Source: an uncultured Flavobacteriaceae bacterium
GTDB lineage: Bacteria > Bacteroidota > Bacteroidia > Flavobacteriales > Flavobacteriaceae
Length of the DNA stretch: 38,393 nt
Assembly (NCBI GenBank): GCA_913020075.1
Contig: CAJWAE010000011.1
Coordinates: forward strand, 1-38,393
Reading direction: 5' to 3'
Within the stretch, counting starts at the first letter, position 1; every line of letters begins with the position of its first letter. Position numbers and translations under genes: made by a program. Shown one piece after another: positions 15,939 to 26,039 of the stretch. The notes below the pieces were generated by a model, which was given only the letters and a program-made list of their open reading frames with translations, was not told the origin of the DNA and ran no database searches.

Positions 15939-18900
15939 ATGACTGAGAAAAAATATAAGCTTTGGAACCAAAGTATAGGTTGGGCTATTTTTATCGTAGC
16001 ACTTTTTACCTTTGGAAGTACAGTAGAACCAACCGCAAGCTTTTGGGACGCGGGTGAGTATATTGCCACCTCAGCAAAACTCCAAGTAGGACATCCTCCC
16101 GGAGCTCCATTCTTTCAGATGATGGGTGCCTTTTTTGCTCTTTTTGCAACTGGCCCTCAGCAAATTGCAATAATGGTCAATTTTATGTCTGTTTTTTCAA
16201 GCGCTTTTACTATTCTTTTCTTGTTTTGGACTATTACGCTTCTTCTTCAAAAGCTTCCTTCATTTACATCACTTGACAGCTATACTGAGAAAATTGGTTT
16301 CTTTGGAAGTGCAGCAGTTGGATCCTTAGCTTTCTGTTTTTCTGACAGCTTTTGGTTTAATGCTGTTGAAACGGAGGTGTATGCAATGGCCACACTTATT
16401 CTTTCATTACTTTTTTGGATGGGGTTACGATGGGAAAAAGAAATGAATACACCAAGAGGTGATCGTTGGTTGCTTCTAATTTCATTTGTGATTGGGCTCT
16501 CCTCCGGAGTTCATTTTTTAGGACTTCTTACCATTCCCTCTCTGGCAATGTTATACTATTTTAAAAATTATAATAAAGTTACAGTTAAAGGATTTATTTA
16601 TTCAAACATTTTAGCAGTGGCTATACTATTAGCTATTTTTAAACTACTACTACCTCTAACTCTTTCCTTTTTTGGAAATACAGAAGTCTTTTTTGTAAAT
16701 ACAATTAAACTTCCATTTAATAGCGGAACCGTTATAGCTGCAATATTATTTATTGCTTTTTTCTATTATAGCTTAAGATATACTAGACAAAAAAGTTGGA
16801 TAAACCTTAATACTGCTATTTTATCTATATTATTTGTATTACTAGGTTTTTCATGCTGGATTATGATTCCTATTCGAGCAAATGCAAATACTGTGATAAA
16901 CGAAAATAGCCCCTCAGATGCTAGGTTACTTTTGGCCTATTATAATCTTGAGCAATATCCTGAGACAAAATTGTTTTATGGTCCAATGTTTTCTGATATT
17001 TATGCAGGTCAAGATCCTACAGAACCATATATAGACGACAAGCCCAAATATGAAAGAGATACAGTTTTAGGCCAATATAAAATTGTGAACTTTTGGAAAG
17101 ATGCTCGTTTTAATTCAAACAGTTCACACAATGGTCTTTTACCTCGCCTTTGGAGTAGTGAACACGCAGGAAATTACATGAATTTCACTGAACCACTAGA
17201 GTTTTCTATTAAATCATCCTATCGGTCCAACCCAAAAATACAAGAACGTGTTAATGAATTCAGAGAAGATATTGCCGATGGATCTCTTTCGGGAGACGAT
17301 TATCACGAATTTCTTAAAACTTTTAGTCCTTATCTTAATATTGAAAAACCCTCCTTCCTTTCCAATTTAAAATTCTTTTTTGAATATCAAGTTGGATATA
17401 TGTATTGGAGGTATTTTATGTGGAATTTTACCGGTCGCCAAAATGATTTTCAAGGAGAATACAATATTTTGAAAGGAAACTGGATAAGTGGAATACCTTT
17501 CGTTGATGAACTAAGATTAGGTAATCAATCTGAATTACACGAGGATGAAATCAATAACAAAGCAAGAAATACTTATTATTTTCTTCCATTCATTCTAGGG
17601 CTTATTGGATTGTATTTTATTTACCATCAAGATCCTAAACGTTTTTGGGTATTAATGCTATTCTTTCTCTTCACAGGTTTGGCACTTAAGGTGTATCTAA
17701 ATGAACGCCCTTTTGAACCTCGAGAAAGAGATTATGCTTTAGTGGGATCTTTTTATGTTTTTGCTATATGGATTGGCCTTGGTTGTATGGCATTAATTCA
17801 AAAACTAAAACGGTTTACGTCACAAAAGTATATTCAACCTGTTGTGGTTATTTTATGTCTTATGACGGTGCCTGTTTTAATGGCTTTTGAAAATTGGGAT
17901 GATCATGATCGTTCCAATAGATATACTGCTCAATCTATGGCGCGCTCCTATCTCCAATCTATACAGAAAGATAAAGGAGCTATGATTTTTACTATAGGAG
18001 ACAATGATACATTTGCGCTTTGGTATGCTCAAGATATTGAAGGTTATCGAACAGATGTTCGAACTATCAATTCAAGTTTATTGGGAACTGATTGGTATAT
18101 AGATCAAATGAAACGGAAAACCTATGAGAGTGAAAAAATACCCTCTCAAATGACCCACGATTTATATGCTTATGGTGTTCGTGATGTTATCCGCTATCAA
18201 CCAGTTTTAGATTCTGTGCGTTGGGATATTAAAGATTTTATGAACTGGATTTCAAGTGATCATCCACAAACAAAAATAAAAGATCTTCTTCAAAAAAACG
18301 GAAGAGATGTTAATCAACTTCCTGAAAGTCAACGCGAAGGTGTTTTTTATCCTACTAATAGAATTAGAATTCCTGTCAATAAAGAAAATGTTTTAAAAAG
18401 TGGTATTGTGATCCCCGAAGATTCAGACAAAATAGTATCTTATATAGATATTGATTTACCAGAGAGTGCACTTTTAAAAAACCAAATAATGATGCTAGAT
18501 ATCATTGCTAATAATGACTGGAAACGACCTATTTATTTTACCGGGGGAAGTTACTCTGATTCTGAATATATTTGGATGAAAAAATATCTTCAACTTGAAG
18601 GCTTAGTTTATAAATTAGTTCCAATTAAAACAGATTTAGGTAAAAATAATCCATATTTAATGGGTCGTATTGATTCAAATTTGATGTATGACATTGTAAT
18701 GGAGTGGGATTGGGGGAATTCAGAATTAACCGATATTTATCATGACCCCGAAACGCGTAAAAACAGTATCTCATATAGAGGGAATTTAGCACGTCTTTCA
18801 GAAAAACTAATAAATGAAGGCAAAAAAAATAAAGCGAAAGTCATAATCGACCTCGCCATAGAAAAAATGCCAATTGACTATTTTGGGTTTTATAGTTTGA

Positions 18901-19505
18901 TTGTTCCTTTTGTTGATGGATATTATAGAATAAATGAAAATGAAAAAGCAAGAAATCTTTCAAAACAAATCGGCGAAAAATATGCTGATAGACTAGTTTA
19001 CTTTAATTCATTGAATGCTGACTTACAGTATAGTCTTGGCGAAGAAATTATAACAGAAATTGAACGTTACAGGACTTTAGTAGAGGCTGATCTAAAACAT
19101 GCCGAAAAAGCAGATTTAGATTATACTTTAAACAAATTCTTAGATGTCAGTAAACCATTTAGGTACCTTTATGGAGATTATGAATTTTATACTAGCCTAA
19201 TAGACTTTGTGGAAGGATATTATTTGGAAGAGGAAAATGAAAAAGCACAAGCTTTAGCAGTAAATATTACAGGAGAATTCAGTAAGCGAATTGAATTATA
19301 TAGCCAGTTTTCTCAAGAGAATCAATTAAGTTTAATTAGTAGAATTAAAAATGAATTTTTAGACTATAATTATCTAGTCCAAATCATAAAAAGAAATGAT
19401 AGTTCCTCATTTTCAGGTGAAATTGAAAAAAAATATAATAAAAGCAGAGAATTGTTCTTGTCTGTTTTAAGTGTAAAAAATAAAATTGAAAAAAACGAGA
19501 ACTAG
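15939..19505 (+). CDS. GT117 / DUF2723 membrane protein (putative protein O-glycosyltransferase)
   Basis: 1188 residues. The N-terminal DUF2723 region has the family's DAGE motif (37-40) and GHPPGAP (51-57), followed by about ten membrane helices up to roughly 330. A further membrane block lies at about 545-650 (FLPFILGLIGLYFIYH, FWVLMLFFLFTGLALKVYL). The FEPRERDYALVGSFYVFA segment and a long periplasmic C-terminal half follow (DNDTFALWYAQDIEGYRTDVR; DWKRPIYFTGG). The family belongs to the GT-C fold and includes human TMEM260, an O-mannosyltransferase. In Bacteroidota these proteins are widespread and suspected of protein O-glycosylation; that role is inference here. The C-terminal 200 residues are helical and repeat-like (ENEKARNLS and ENEKAQALA), which looks like a TPR-type tail. 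A weak -7-like TACCTTCG lies at 15905-15912. Confidence 0.88.
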   Translation: MTEKKYKLWNQSIGWAIFIVALFTFGSTVEPTASFWDAGEYIATSAKLQVGHPPGAPFFQMMGAFFALFATGPQQIAIMVNFMSVFSSAFTILFLFWTITLLLQKLPSFTSLDSYTEKIGFFGSAAVGSLAFCFSDSFWFNAVETEVYAMATLILSLLFWMGLRWEKEMNTPRGDRWLLLISFVIGLSSGVHFLGLLTIPSLAMLYYFKNYNKVTVKGFIYSNILAVAILLAIFKLLLPLTLSFFGNTEVFFVNTIKLPFNSGTVIAAILFIAFFYYSLRYTRQKSWINLNTAILSILFVLLGFSCWIMIPIRANANTVINENSPSDARLLLAYYNLEQYPETKLFYGPMFSDIYAGQDPTEPYIDDKPKYERDTVLGQYKIVNFWKDARFNSNSSHNGLLPRLWSSEHAGNYMNFTEPLEFSIKSSYRSNPKIQERVNEFREDIADGSLSGDDYHEFLKTFSPYLNIEKPSFLSNLKFFFEYQVGYMYWRYFMWNFTGRQNDFQGEYNILKGNWISGIPFVDELRLGNQSELHEDEINNKARNTYYFLPFILGLIGLYFIYHQDPKRFWVLMLFFLFTGLALKVYLNERPFEPRERDYALVGSFYVFAIWIGLGCMALIQKLKRFTSQKYIQPVVVILCLMTVPVLMAFENWDDHDRSNRYTAQSMARSYLQSIQKDKGAMIFTIGDNDTFALWYAQDIEGYRTDVRTINSSLLGTDWYIDQMKRKTYESEKIPSQMTHDLYAYGVRDVIRYQPVLDSVRWDIKDFMNWISSDHPQTKIKDLLQKNGRDVNQLPESQREGVFYPTNRIRIPVNKENVLKSGIVIPEDSDKIVSYIDIDLPESALLKNQIMMLDIIANNDWKRPIYFTGGSYSDSEYIWMKKYLQLEGLVYKLVPIKTDLGKNNPYLMGRIDSNLMYDIVMEWDWGNSELTDIYHDPETRKNSISYRGNLARLSEKLINEGKKNKAKVIIDLAIEKMPIDYFGFYSLIVPFVDGYYRINENEKARNLSKQIGEKYADRLVYFNSLNADLQYSLGEEIITEIERYRTLVEADLKHAEKADLDYTLNKFLDVSKPFRYLYGDYEFYTSLIDFVEGYYLEEENEKAQALAVNITGEFSKRIELYSQFSQENQLSLISRIKNEFLDYNYLVQIIKRNDSSSFSGEIEKKYNKSRELFLSVLSVKNKIEKNEN

Positions 19506-19508
19506 AAT

Positions 19509-19808
19509 CTATGCAATATGATCTTTCAATAAACTAATCAAAGTATTAGCATCTTGTTCTCCACTTTGACGCCAAACCATTTCGGTAAACTTATAAATCA
19601 TAAGTGTTGGTAAAACCTTAACACGAAGTGCCTCAGAAAGCTTGAAATTTTTATCAAAATCAATTTTGATAACCTTAGCTTTATCTCCTAGAGCAGCTGC
19701 AACATCCCTAAGGATGGGGTGCATAATTGATGATTCTGTATCCTCTTGCCTATAAAAGATCAACAAAATAGGTATTTCTTCATCTAATAATTCTCCGAAT
19801 TTTGACAT
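19509..19808 (-). CDS. Thioredoxin-fold protein lacking all cysteines
   Basis: 99 residues with the full thioredoxin order: ILLIFYR (central strand, 14-20), the active-site loop, helix, AKVIKIDFD strand, VKVLPTLMIYK with cis-Pro 67, and the last strand and helix. Where thioredoxin has WCxxC this protein has the DTESS segment (23-27), and there is no Cys anywhere, so it cannot do thiol-disulfide exchange. A binding or chaperone-like role is more likely. It converges with the GT117 gene with only 3 bases between stop codons. The metallophosphoesterase lies 39 bases upstream on the same strand and may share its transcript. ATG at 19808. Confidence 0.85.
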   Translation of the reverse strand: MSKFGELLDEEIPILLIFYRQEDTESSIMHPILRDVAAALGDKAKVIKIDFDKNFKLSEALRVKVLPTLMIYKFTEMVWRQSGEQDANTLISLLKDHIA

Positions 19809-19847
19809 AGTTGAATTAAATTATAAAGCAAATGTAAAAGAAATTGA

Positions 19848-21077
19848 TTAAACCTCTTTTTTTGGCTTTTTCAAAGTAATCACAGTAACCTCTGGCCAAA
19901 TTCCAACACGCCCAGGATAACCTAAATATCCAAAGCCTCGATTAACGTTAATTCGTTGATTTGAATTAGCATAGATGCCTGCCCATTGCTTATAACGCCA
20001 TTGAACTGGGCTCCACTTAAACCATCCAGGTATTTCAATACCAAATTGCATTCCATGTGTATGACCGCTTAATGTTAAATGAATCGTTTGAGGATGGGGT
20101 AAAATCTCAGCATCCCAATGTGAAGGATCATGAGACATTAAAATCTTAAAGTCTTCCAATTTTACCTTTTCAAGAGCTTTATTCAAATCTCCTGCCTTTT
20201 TAAATCCACCTTTACCCCAATTTTCAACACCTACTATAGCTATTCGCTCTCCATCTTTTTCTATAAATCGAGATTCATTTAATAATAAATCCCAACCTAA
20301 ATCTTTATTTGCCTTATAAAAATCTTTCATGTTTTTAAGCTTCGCTGCTTCAGTTTCCCATGAAGTATAATCTCCGTAGTCATGATTTCCTAAGACTGAA
20401 AAAACACCTTGAGGAGCCTTGATTTGTTTAAATAATTTAATCCAAGGAATCACCTCTTCTGACTTATTATTAACTAGGTCTCCAGTAAATAAAACTATAT
20501 CAGATTTTTGTTCATTAATTAAATTAATCCCATATTTTACCTTTTCAGGATTATCAAAACTTCCACAATGTATATCTGATATTTGAGTAATCTTAAAGCC
20601 ATCAAACACACTGGGGAGATCATCATACTCTAATTCGTATGAAAGTACTTTGTAATTATATTTTCCTTTATACATTCCGTAAAGTAAAGATGCAAAAGGA
20701 ATAGTTGCTAAACCTAGTGCGATCTGAGAGACAATCTTTCTTCGAGATGGGTGAAAATCAGTCTGCCCGGGCAGCTTGGAAAAGTAGGCATAAATTGATT
20801 GAGGTATCCTAAATACGTCTTCTACTGCCAAAACAATAAAAGTGACGATCTGAAAAGTAAAAAGGGAGATAAAAAGACCTATTGCAAAAAATAATCTAGG
20901 TTCCATACTTGAATTACGCTCCAAGACCAAGGTATGAAATATTAAGTTTACTAAGATTAAAGTAACTGCAATACCATATAGCAGGAAAATTAGTCTATTA
21001 TTCGTTAAAGTTTTAACATTTTGAAAACTATACCATTGAAGAACAGAGAAAATTAATATGGGTAAGACCCACCTCAT
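19848..21077 (-). CDS. Membrane-anchored metallophosphoesterase (YkuE/YaeI-like)
   Basis: 409 residues from the ATG at 21077. Three to four N-terminal membrane helices (about 1-95) are followed by a positively charged SRRK segment and a hydrophobic stretch, then a calcineurin-like phosphoesterase domain. All metal motifs are present: SDIH (167-170), GD (199-200), GNHD (230-233), SHDPSHWD, and GHTHG near the end. Homologues of this type act on phospholipid or UDP-diacylglucosamine-like substrates, but the substrate here is not predictable. A TTG 12 codons upstream (21113) is an alternative start; MRWVLPILIF fits family N-termini better. The upstream dgt gene ends 53 bases before. Confidence 0.9.
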   Translation of the reverse strand: MRWVLPILIFSVLQWYSFQNVKTLTNNRLIFLLYGIAVTLILVNLIFHTLVLERNSSMEPRLFFAIGLFISLFTFQIVTFIVLAVEDVFRIPQSIYAYFSKLPGQTDFHPSRRKIVSQIALGLATIPFASLLYGMYKGKYNYKVLSYELEYDDLPSVFDGFKITQISDIHCGSFDNPEKVKYGINLINEQKSDIVLFTGDLVNNKSEEVIPWIKLFKQIKAPQGVFSVLGNHDYGDYTSWETEAAKLKNMKDFYKANKDLGWDLLLNESRFIEKDGERIAIVGVENWGKGGFKKAGDLNKALEKVKLEDFKILMSHDPSHWDAEILPHPQTIHLTLSGHTHGMQFGIEIPGWFKWSPVQWRYKQWAGIYANSNQRINVNRGFGYLGYPGRVGIWPEVTVITLKKPKKEV

Positions 21078-21130
21078 ATGCAAATTTTTCAGCAAAGATA
21101 GTAAGTTAGTCAATCAATAGCTAATTCATT

Positions 21131-22450
21131 TTATCCCCCAATATCTTGAGCCATTCTTAATGCCCTTCCATCTGAAAGACTTGCTACAAAACAACTCGTA
21201 TTAAGCAGTGTTTCATATAAACTTTTCCCGGCCATTGGAGTTCCCTCAGGAACCAGAGAAAGAATTAATTTATCATGCGAGTTTGGTTCCTCTTTATATG
21301 TCCTTACTGCTGCATGGGTTAATTGATCTAATAAAATAGATATTGCGTGATGACCCACTACTTCTTTCTGAACAACTTCTTTGGATTGATAAATGTTTTT
21401 AACACTCAATTTAATAATATCTTCCATTTGAGCTTTATACTTACTTTTATCCAAAAGAGAGGCTGAAAAATTTCCATATAAAATGGAATCTTCGTTTTCA
21501 ATAAAAACACGAACAGCGTCTTGAATTAAACTATTTATTGCTAGAGCCCTTAGGTAACTTACTCTCTGCGGTTTATGCTTAAGTTGACTGTATTTCTTGG
21601 AATCAATCTGTTCACGAACTAAGTTAATAAGATACTCTAATGCATAATCTTCTGAAATCCAACCCAAGTTAATTCCGTCTTCAAAATCAATAATAGTATA
21701 ACATATATCATCTGCTGCTTCAACTAAATAAGCTAATGGATGACGAATAAACCGATCCTCTTTCTTTAGTCCCAATTCTACAGAAAGTTCATTAAAGAAA
21801 GAACTCTGACTTTGAAAATAACCATATTTTTTATCTGCCACATGTGAAGAAGGTTTAATTGGTAAACTCCCTTTAGGATATTTAACAAAAGCTCCTAAGG
21901 TCCCGTAACTTAGGCGTAAACTTCCTGGTGTTCCATCTATCGATTCTGTTAAGATTTTTAATCCATTTGCATTACCTTCAAAATCACACAAATCTTGAAA
22001 TTCTATTGGAGATATTTCAGATTGAAATGCTTTTCCTTTACCAGTAGTAAAAAAATGTCCAATAGCTTTCTCTCCACTATGCCCAAATGGAGGATTTCCA
22101 ATATCATGAGCTAAAGCTGCTGCTGCTACTATTGCCCCAAAATCATTCGCTTTATAACCTAAGGAGGCTTCAAGATAGGGGTGCTTTTCTAAAATAGCTA
22201 GGCCAGCAATACGCCCTAAGCTTCTTCCTACAACGGAAACCTCAAGACTATGAGTTAGCCGTGTATGGACAAAATCTGTTTTAGAAAAAGGGATGACTTG
22301 AGTTTTATCCTGTAAACTTCTAAACGCATTTGAAAAAACAATACGATCATAATCTACTTCAAATCCTAAACGTAAGTTATTTTGCTCTAAACGGATGCGC
22401 TTATTGGTGTCTCCAAACCTTTTTAGTGATAAAAGTGATTCCCAATTCAT
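21131..22450 (-). CDS. dgt: Deoxyguanosinetriphosphate triphosphohydrolase (dGTPase, HD superfamily)
   Basis: 439 residues. Hydrolyses dGTP, and in some homologues other dNTPs, to the nucleoside and triphosphate. HD-domain motifs: HTRLTHSLEV (62-71, first metal His), AHDIGNPPFGHSGE (about 114-127, the HD pair and following substrate motif), YLVEAADDICYTIIDFEDG (later Asp). The DRIVFSNAFRSLQDKTQV region upstream is typical of the dGTPase family. Length and domain order are normal. ATG at 22450. It lies 55 bases downstream of the PiT gene on the same strand. It may balance the ribonucleotide reductase encoded 4 kb away. Confidence 0.93.
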   Translation of the reverse strand: MNWESLLSLKRFGDTNKRIRLEQNNLRLGFEVDYDRIVFSNAFRSLQDKTQVIPFSKTDFVHTRLTHSLEVSVVGRSLGRIAGLAILEKHPYLEASLGYKANDFGAIVAAAALAHDIGNPPFGHSGEKAIGHFFTTGKGKAFQSEISPIEFQDLCDFEGNANGLKILTESIDGTPGSLRLSYGTLGAFVKYPKGSLPIKPSSHVADKKYGYFQSQSSFFNELSVELGLKKEDRFIRHPLAYLVEAADDICYTIIDFEDGINLGWISEDYALEYLINLVREQIDSKKYSQLKHKPQRVSYLRALAINSLIQDAVRVFIENEDSILYGNFSASLLDKSKYKAQMEDIIKLSVKNIYQSKEVVQKEVVGHHAISILLDQLTHAAVRTYKEEPNSHDKLILSLVPEGTPMAGKSLYETLLNTSCFVASLSDGRALRMAQDIGG

Positions 22451-22505
22451 AAAACAAATTTAATATTCTTATTATTTACGTTAACTAAATTTTATTTAGA
22501 AAAAC

Positions 22506-24752
22506 CTACCTCTTGTAGCTTACATGGTACTCTTCCATTAATTTCATCATACTGTTAACTAAGTCCTTCGTCTCAAGTAAAATATTAAAATATAAGGTTG
22601 TGTTTTTTGGACTCGATTCTTCAGTCCTAGTGCGATCAATTTGAGTTTCAATTTTTTCAGATATAAAACCTAAGATTTCTTCTTTTTGTGAAATTATGTA
22701 AGATATTCTTTCAAATTTTTTAGTTGAAAATACTTCAATTATCTCACCTGTTAAAATCTCCAGCCTATCCTTAATTTCTTGAAGATCTTTAAATTGGCTG
22801 AACTTTAATTTTTTATGTTGATTTACAACATGCTTATAGCTTTTCTTAGATATAAATTCTAAAGATTGAGCTATGTCGGTAAGGTAGGATAAGACCGTAA
22901 TATAAAAGCTACTTCCCCTTACGCTAGTTTCATCTAAATTTTTAATTAAAAAAAAGATGTTATCTCTTAATTCTTCAATTTCCTTATCCATCTTGACTAC
23001 TCCTTTTTTACTCTTTTTAAGTAAAATAGAATCCTGCTCTGAGAGGCCTTGAAGAAAACGGGTATAAATCACATTTGATCTTGAAATAACATTAACAATA
23101 TTATCTGCACTTTCTGAAATAATTCCTTGAACAGTGCTGCTTTCAGACTTTTTTAGCTGAGAAGGACTGATGAAATTAGTTTCTTTCTTTTTAAACTTTA
23201 GAAAATTTTTGCCTGCGAAAATAATAGTTATTAATAATAGAATTGGAGTCATCACTTCTTTATTCCATTGAATCAAAAAGACAACAACACCTGCGGCTAT
23301 AAAAGCGCCAAAAGCAGTCAAGAACCATCCTCCAATAACATTTAAAACACCTGCAACTCGATAAACAGCACTTTCTCTACCCCATGCTCTATCTGCAAGT
23401 GAAGTACCCATAGCAACCATAAAAGTAACATAGGTTGTTGAAAGAGGAAGTTTCATTGAGGTTGCAATAGAAATTAAAACTCCAGAAACCATAAGATTTA
23501 TTGAAGCTCTTATCATATCAAATGCGGGGGCATCAATACTTTGATCTTTAGTTAAAATAATTGCATCCTTTCTTTTTTCAAAGTTTTTTTCAATTTTAGA
23601 CAAGAATAAATCAGGCAATAGCTTTTTGGAAACTTTTGATAAGCCAAATGAAATACTTACTAAAAATCTTGATAAATTGTTTGGACTGAATTTTTCGTGG
23701 GTGTCCATTTGCCGGGAAAGACTGATTTCTGTTTCAGCAACATTTCGTGCCTTTTTAGAAAACCATAGCGTAAGAACCATTATCCCTCCAGCTATAAATA
23801 GTAATAAAGGTTCCGCAGGTACTTTTTTATCCAAAACCTCCATGGAGAATTTAGTAGGGTCCACTCCAGACGCTACCCAAGCCTCATAGGAGTGATAAGC
23901 CGCCATTGGAACTCCTATGAAGTTAACTAAATCATTTCCAGAAAAAGCTAAAGCCAATCCAAATGTTCCTACAAGAATAACTACAATAAGAATACTCTTT
24001 TTTGTTATTTTTTGAAAAAAGTATGAGAATGCAGTTAAAATAAAATAAGACGCTATAATTATGAAAAATTCATTTGTTTTTAGAATACCAGATAAATCTT
24101 TATAATATGGAGTTCCCTTCAGTCCCTTTATGAAAATAAAATAGAGAATTGAAGTAAGGGCAATTCCTCCAAAAAAAGCTCCAAAATTTTTAATTTTCTT
24201 TTCAAATTGAAAAGAAAATATTGCACGAGATATCCATTGAACTATCGCTCCCACTGTAAAAGCAATAACTACTGATAATAAAATACCGCTAATAATAGTA
24301 ATCGCTTTATCTGTATTAATGTAATTATTTAAATCAGAAAAAGTCTGTGAATCTGAAGCTCCAATTTTAATCAACGACATTACTACAGAAGCACCTAATA
24401 AATTAAATACAATTGAAACTGTAGTTGAGGTTGGTAGTCCTAAAGTATTAAAAGTATCTAATAAAAGAATATCTGCAATTATGACTGCCATAAAAATGAC
24501 CATTATTTCGTCAAAATAAAAGGCCCCTGGATTAAATATTCCTTTTCTAGCAACCTCCATCATACCACTTGAATATACAGCTCCAATAAAAATACCAATG
24601 CTAGCAACTATTAAAATTGTCCTAAAAGAGATAACCTTTGATCCTATTGCAGAATTTAAAAAGTTAATTGCGTCATTACTTACACCAACAATGATATCTG
24701 CAACTGCAAGAACCGCGAGTGAAACAAGCATTAACAAATAAATATTTTCCAT
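22506..24752 (-). CDS. PiT-family inorganic phosphate transporter with C-terminal PhoU-like domain
   Basis: 748 residues. The N-terminal two thirds is a PiT/PHO4 permease (H+ or Na+-coupled phosphate symport). It has two copies of the family's inverted motif: GVSNDAINFLNSAIGSKVIS (23-42) and the second half around FSGNDLVNFIGVPMAAY; LGLPTSTTVSIV and MKLPLSTTYVTFMVAMGTSL are the matching helices. About 12 membrane segments end near residue 510. Residues about 560-748 are soluble and helical, with a PhoU-like pattern (EEQDSILLKKSKK-type stretch, KKSYKHVVNQHKKLKFSQF), presumably a regulatory tail. ATG at 24752. The porin gene ends 64 bases upstream on the same strand and the pair shares an upstream element, so outer- and inner-membrane phosphate uptake are probably co-regulated. 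Confidence 0.92.
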   Translation of the reverse strand: MENIYLLMLVSLAVLAVADIIVGVSNDAINFLNSAIGSKVISFRTILIVASIGIFIGAVYSSGMMEVARKGIFNPGAFYFDEIMVIFMAVIIADILLLDTFNTLGLPTSTTVSIVFNLLGASVVMSLIKIGASDSQTFSDLNNYINTDKAITIISGILLSVVIAFTVGAIVQWISRAIFSFQFEKKIKNFGAFFGGIALTSILYFIFIKGLKGTPYYKDLSGILKTNEFFIIIASYFILTAFSYFFQKITKKSILIVVILVGTFGLALAFSGNDLVNFIGVPMAAYHSYEAWVASGVDPTKFSMEVLDKKVPAEPLLLFIAGGIMVLTLWFSKKARNVAETEISLSRQMDTHEKFSPNNLSRFLVSISFGLSKVSKKLLPDLFLSKIEKNFEKRKDAIILTKDQSIDAPAFDMIRASINLMVSGVLISIATSMKLPLSTTYVTFMVAMGTSLADRAWGRESAVYRVAGVLNVIGGWFLTAFGAFIAAGVVVFLIQWNKEVMTPILLLITIIFAGKNFLKFKKKETNFISPSQLKKSESSTVQGIISESADNIVNVISRSNVIYTRFLQGLSEQDSILLKKSKKGVVKMDKEIEELRDNIFFLIKNLDETSVRGSSFYITVLSYLTDIAQSLEFISKKSYKHVVNQHKKLKFSQFKDLQEIKDRLEILTGEIIEVFSTKKFERISYIISQKEEILGFISEKIETQIDRTRTEESSPKNTTLYFNILLETKDLVNSMMKLMEEYHVSYKR

Positions 24753-24800
24753 TTAAATAATAATTAATCTTTGAACAAATATGGGTATTAATTCCACTTG

Positions 24801-24814
24801 CAATGTTACTAAAT
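24801..24814 (-). promoter_or_regulatory. Shared 14-bp element upstream of the PiT gene (copy 1)
   Basis: CAATGTTACTAAAT on the plus strand (ATTTAGTAACATTG on the minus strand), 48 bases before the PiT ATG. An identical 14-mer lies before the porin gene at 26040-26053. On the minus strand its closing TTG stands 17 bases ahead of CATATTTG, a near-match to the -7 box, so the element may overlap the -33 region of a PiT promoter. Confidence 0.5.
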
Positions 24815-24816
24815 CA

Positions 24817-26010
24817 TTAAAAATGTAGATCAAAACCAGTTCTAAATTGAACATAGTCTTTTTGGTTGTCTCTAGATGATAGACTGAGGTCTGATTGAAA
24901 TTTTAGCTTATGCCCTACAATATATTTAGAAAATCCTATTGTAAACTGTTTAAGGTCAGCTAATCCTGTTATTGTCATAAAATCTAAATCTGTATATCTT
25001 ATTGCTAGTTCAAAATTGCTGTTGAAAATATAACTTCCATGAAAATTTATAGCAGAACCAGCTGCTATAGAGTTGATGATTTTGTCATCTGATTCTTTAA
25101 TAACAATATTATCTGCAGTTCTAAAAGCATATTCTCCTGTAAAAGCAAAGCCATTATATTTCATAACACCATCAAGGAAATACGTAGTAATATCAGTTTC
25201 AAATAAGCTTTTATCATTGAGGAAAAGATAAGAGCCCATATTACTTCTATTCTTTACTGCATTTTTATTTATGTCATAAGTAAAGCCAATCATTGTTTTT
25301 AATGATTTTTCTCTAACTAAGTCGCCCTGAATGTAATTTCCTTTTGATTTAAACTCACCAAAAGGAAAAAATTCTATTCGGGAGGTATATTGATACCCGC
25401 CTAAATTTCCTTCTGTAATGTTTCTTCCTTCTCCCTGTGAAATTGCAAATTTTTCCTTAATAATAAACTGATTTCCAATTTTAGACTTATTACGTAATTG
25501 AATACCCATGTCTCTATCAATATTGAATTTACTATTTAATAGAGAACGATCAATGAATTGAAGGTTTCCAGATGAAACAACTCTTTCAATATTACCAGGA
25601 AGCTTGGTTTGGCCGGCCCATAGTTCAAATTTTTTATAAAAATTCCACATCAAAACAGCATCTAATATTTGTTTGGGAGTATTTCTATTGAATACATTTG
25701 CTCCTGAAATATCTCTGTTGGAGAGACCTAGCTCAATTTTATATTTGAGTTTAGGTGAATAAACGTAACCACTAAATTTTAATCTTGCACGACGAATTGA
25801 AAAATTGGTCGATGCTGATTCGTTATTTTTACCATCAAAACTCCATTTACTTTCATATCTAGACTGTATTCTAGGTGCAAAATTTACACTAAAAGAGCTG
25901 TCTTTAGCTATATAATTAATCATCCCTTTTCCAAATTTGGCATCACGAATTTCCTGAGACAAAGCACCTTGGAAAACTAAAAGCAAAATAATTGATACAT
26001 AATTTTTCAT
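24817..26010 (-). CDS. Phosphate-selective-type outer membrane porin (OprO/OprP family)
   Basis: 397 residues. Signal peptide MKNYVSIILLLVFQGALS, then a beta-barrel made of alternating strands: FSVNFAPRIQSRYESKW, FSIRRARLKFSGYVYSPKLK, FELWAGQTKLPGNIERVVSS, and LELAIRYTDLD-like and FTIGFSKYIVGHKLKFQSD repeats. It ends in a terminal Phe (GFDLHF), the usual BAM signal. The RRARLKFSGYVYSPKLKYKIELG stretch, quoted here as RRARLKF with KYKIELG, is typical of porin O/P. It precedes the PiT transporter by 64 bases, which supports phosphate as the substrate. ATG at 26010. Confidence 0.88.
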   Translation of the reverse strand: MKNYVSIILLLVFQGALSQEIRDAKFGKGMINYIAKDSSFSVNFAPRIQSRYESKWSFDGKNNESASTNFSIRRARLKFSGYVYSPKLKYKIELGLSNRDISGANVFNRNTPKQILDAVLMWNFYKKFELWAGQTKLPGNIERVVSSGNLQFIDRSLLNSKFNIDRDMGIQLRNKSKIGNQFIIKEKFAISQGEGRNITEGNLGGYQYTSRIEFFPFGEFKSKGNYIQGDLVREKSLKTMIGFTYDINKNAVKNRSNMGSYLFLNDKSLFETDITTYFLDGVMKYNGFAFTGEYAFRTADNIVIKESDDKIINSIAAGSAINFHGSYIFNSNFELAIRYTDLDFMTITGLADLKQFTIGFSKYIVGHKLKFQSDLSLSSRDNQKDYVQFRTGFDLHF

Positions 26011-26039
26011 TCAATAAAATTAAATCAATCCAAACTACA

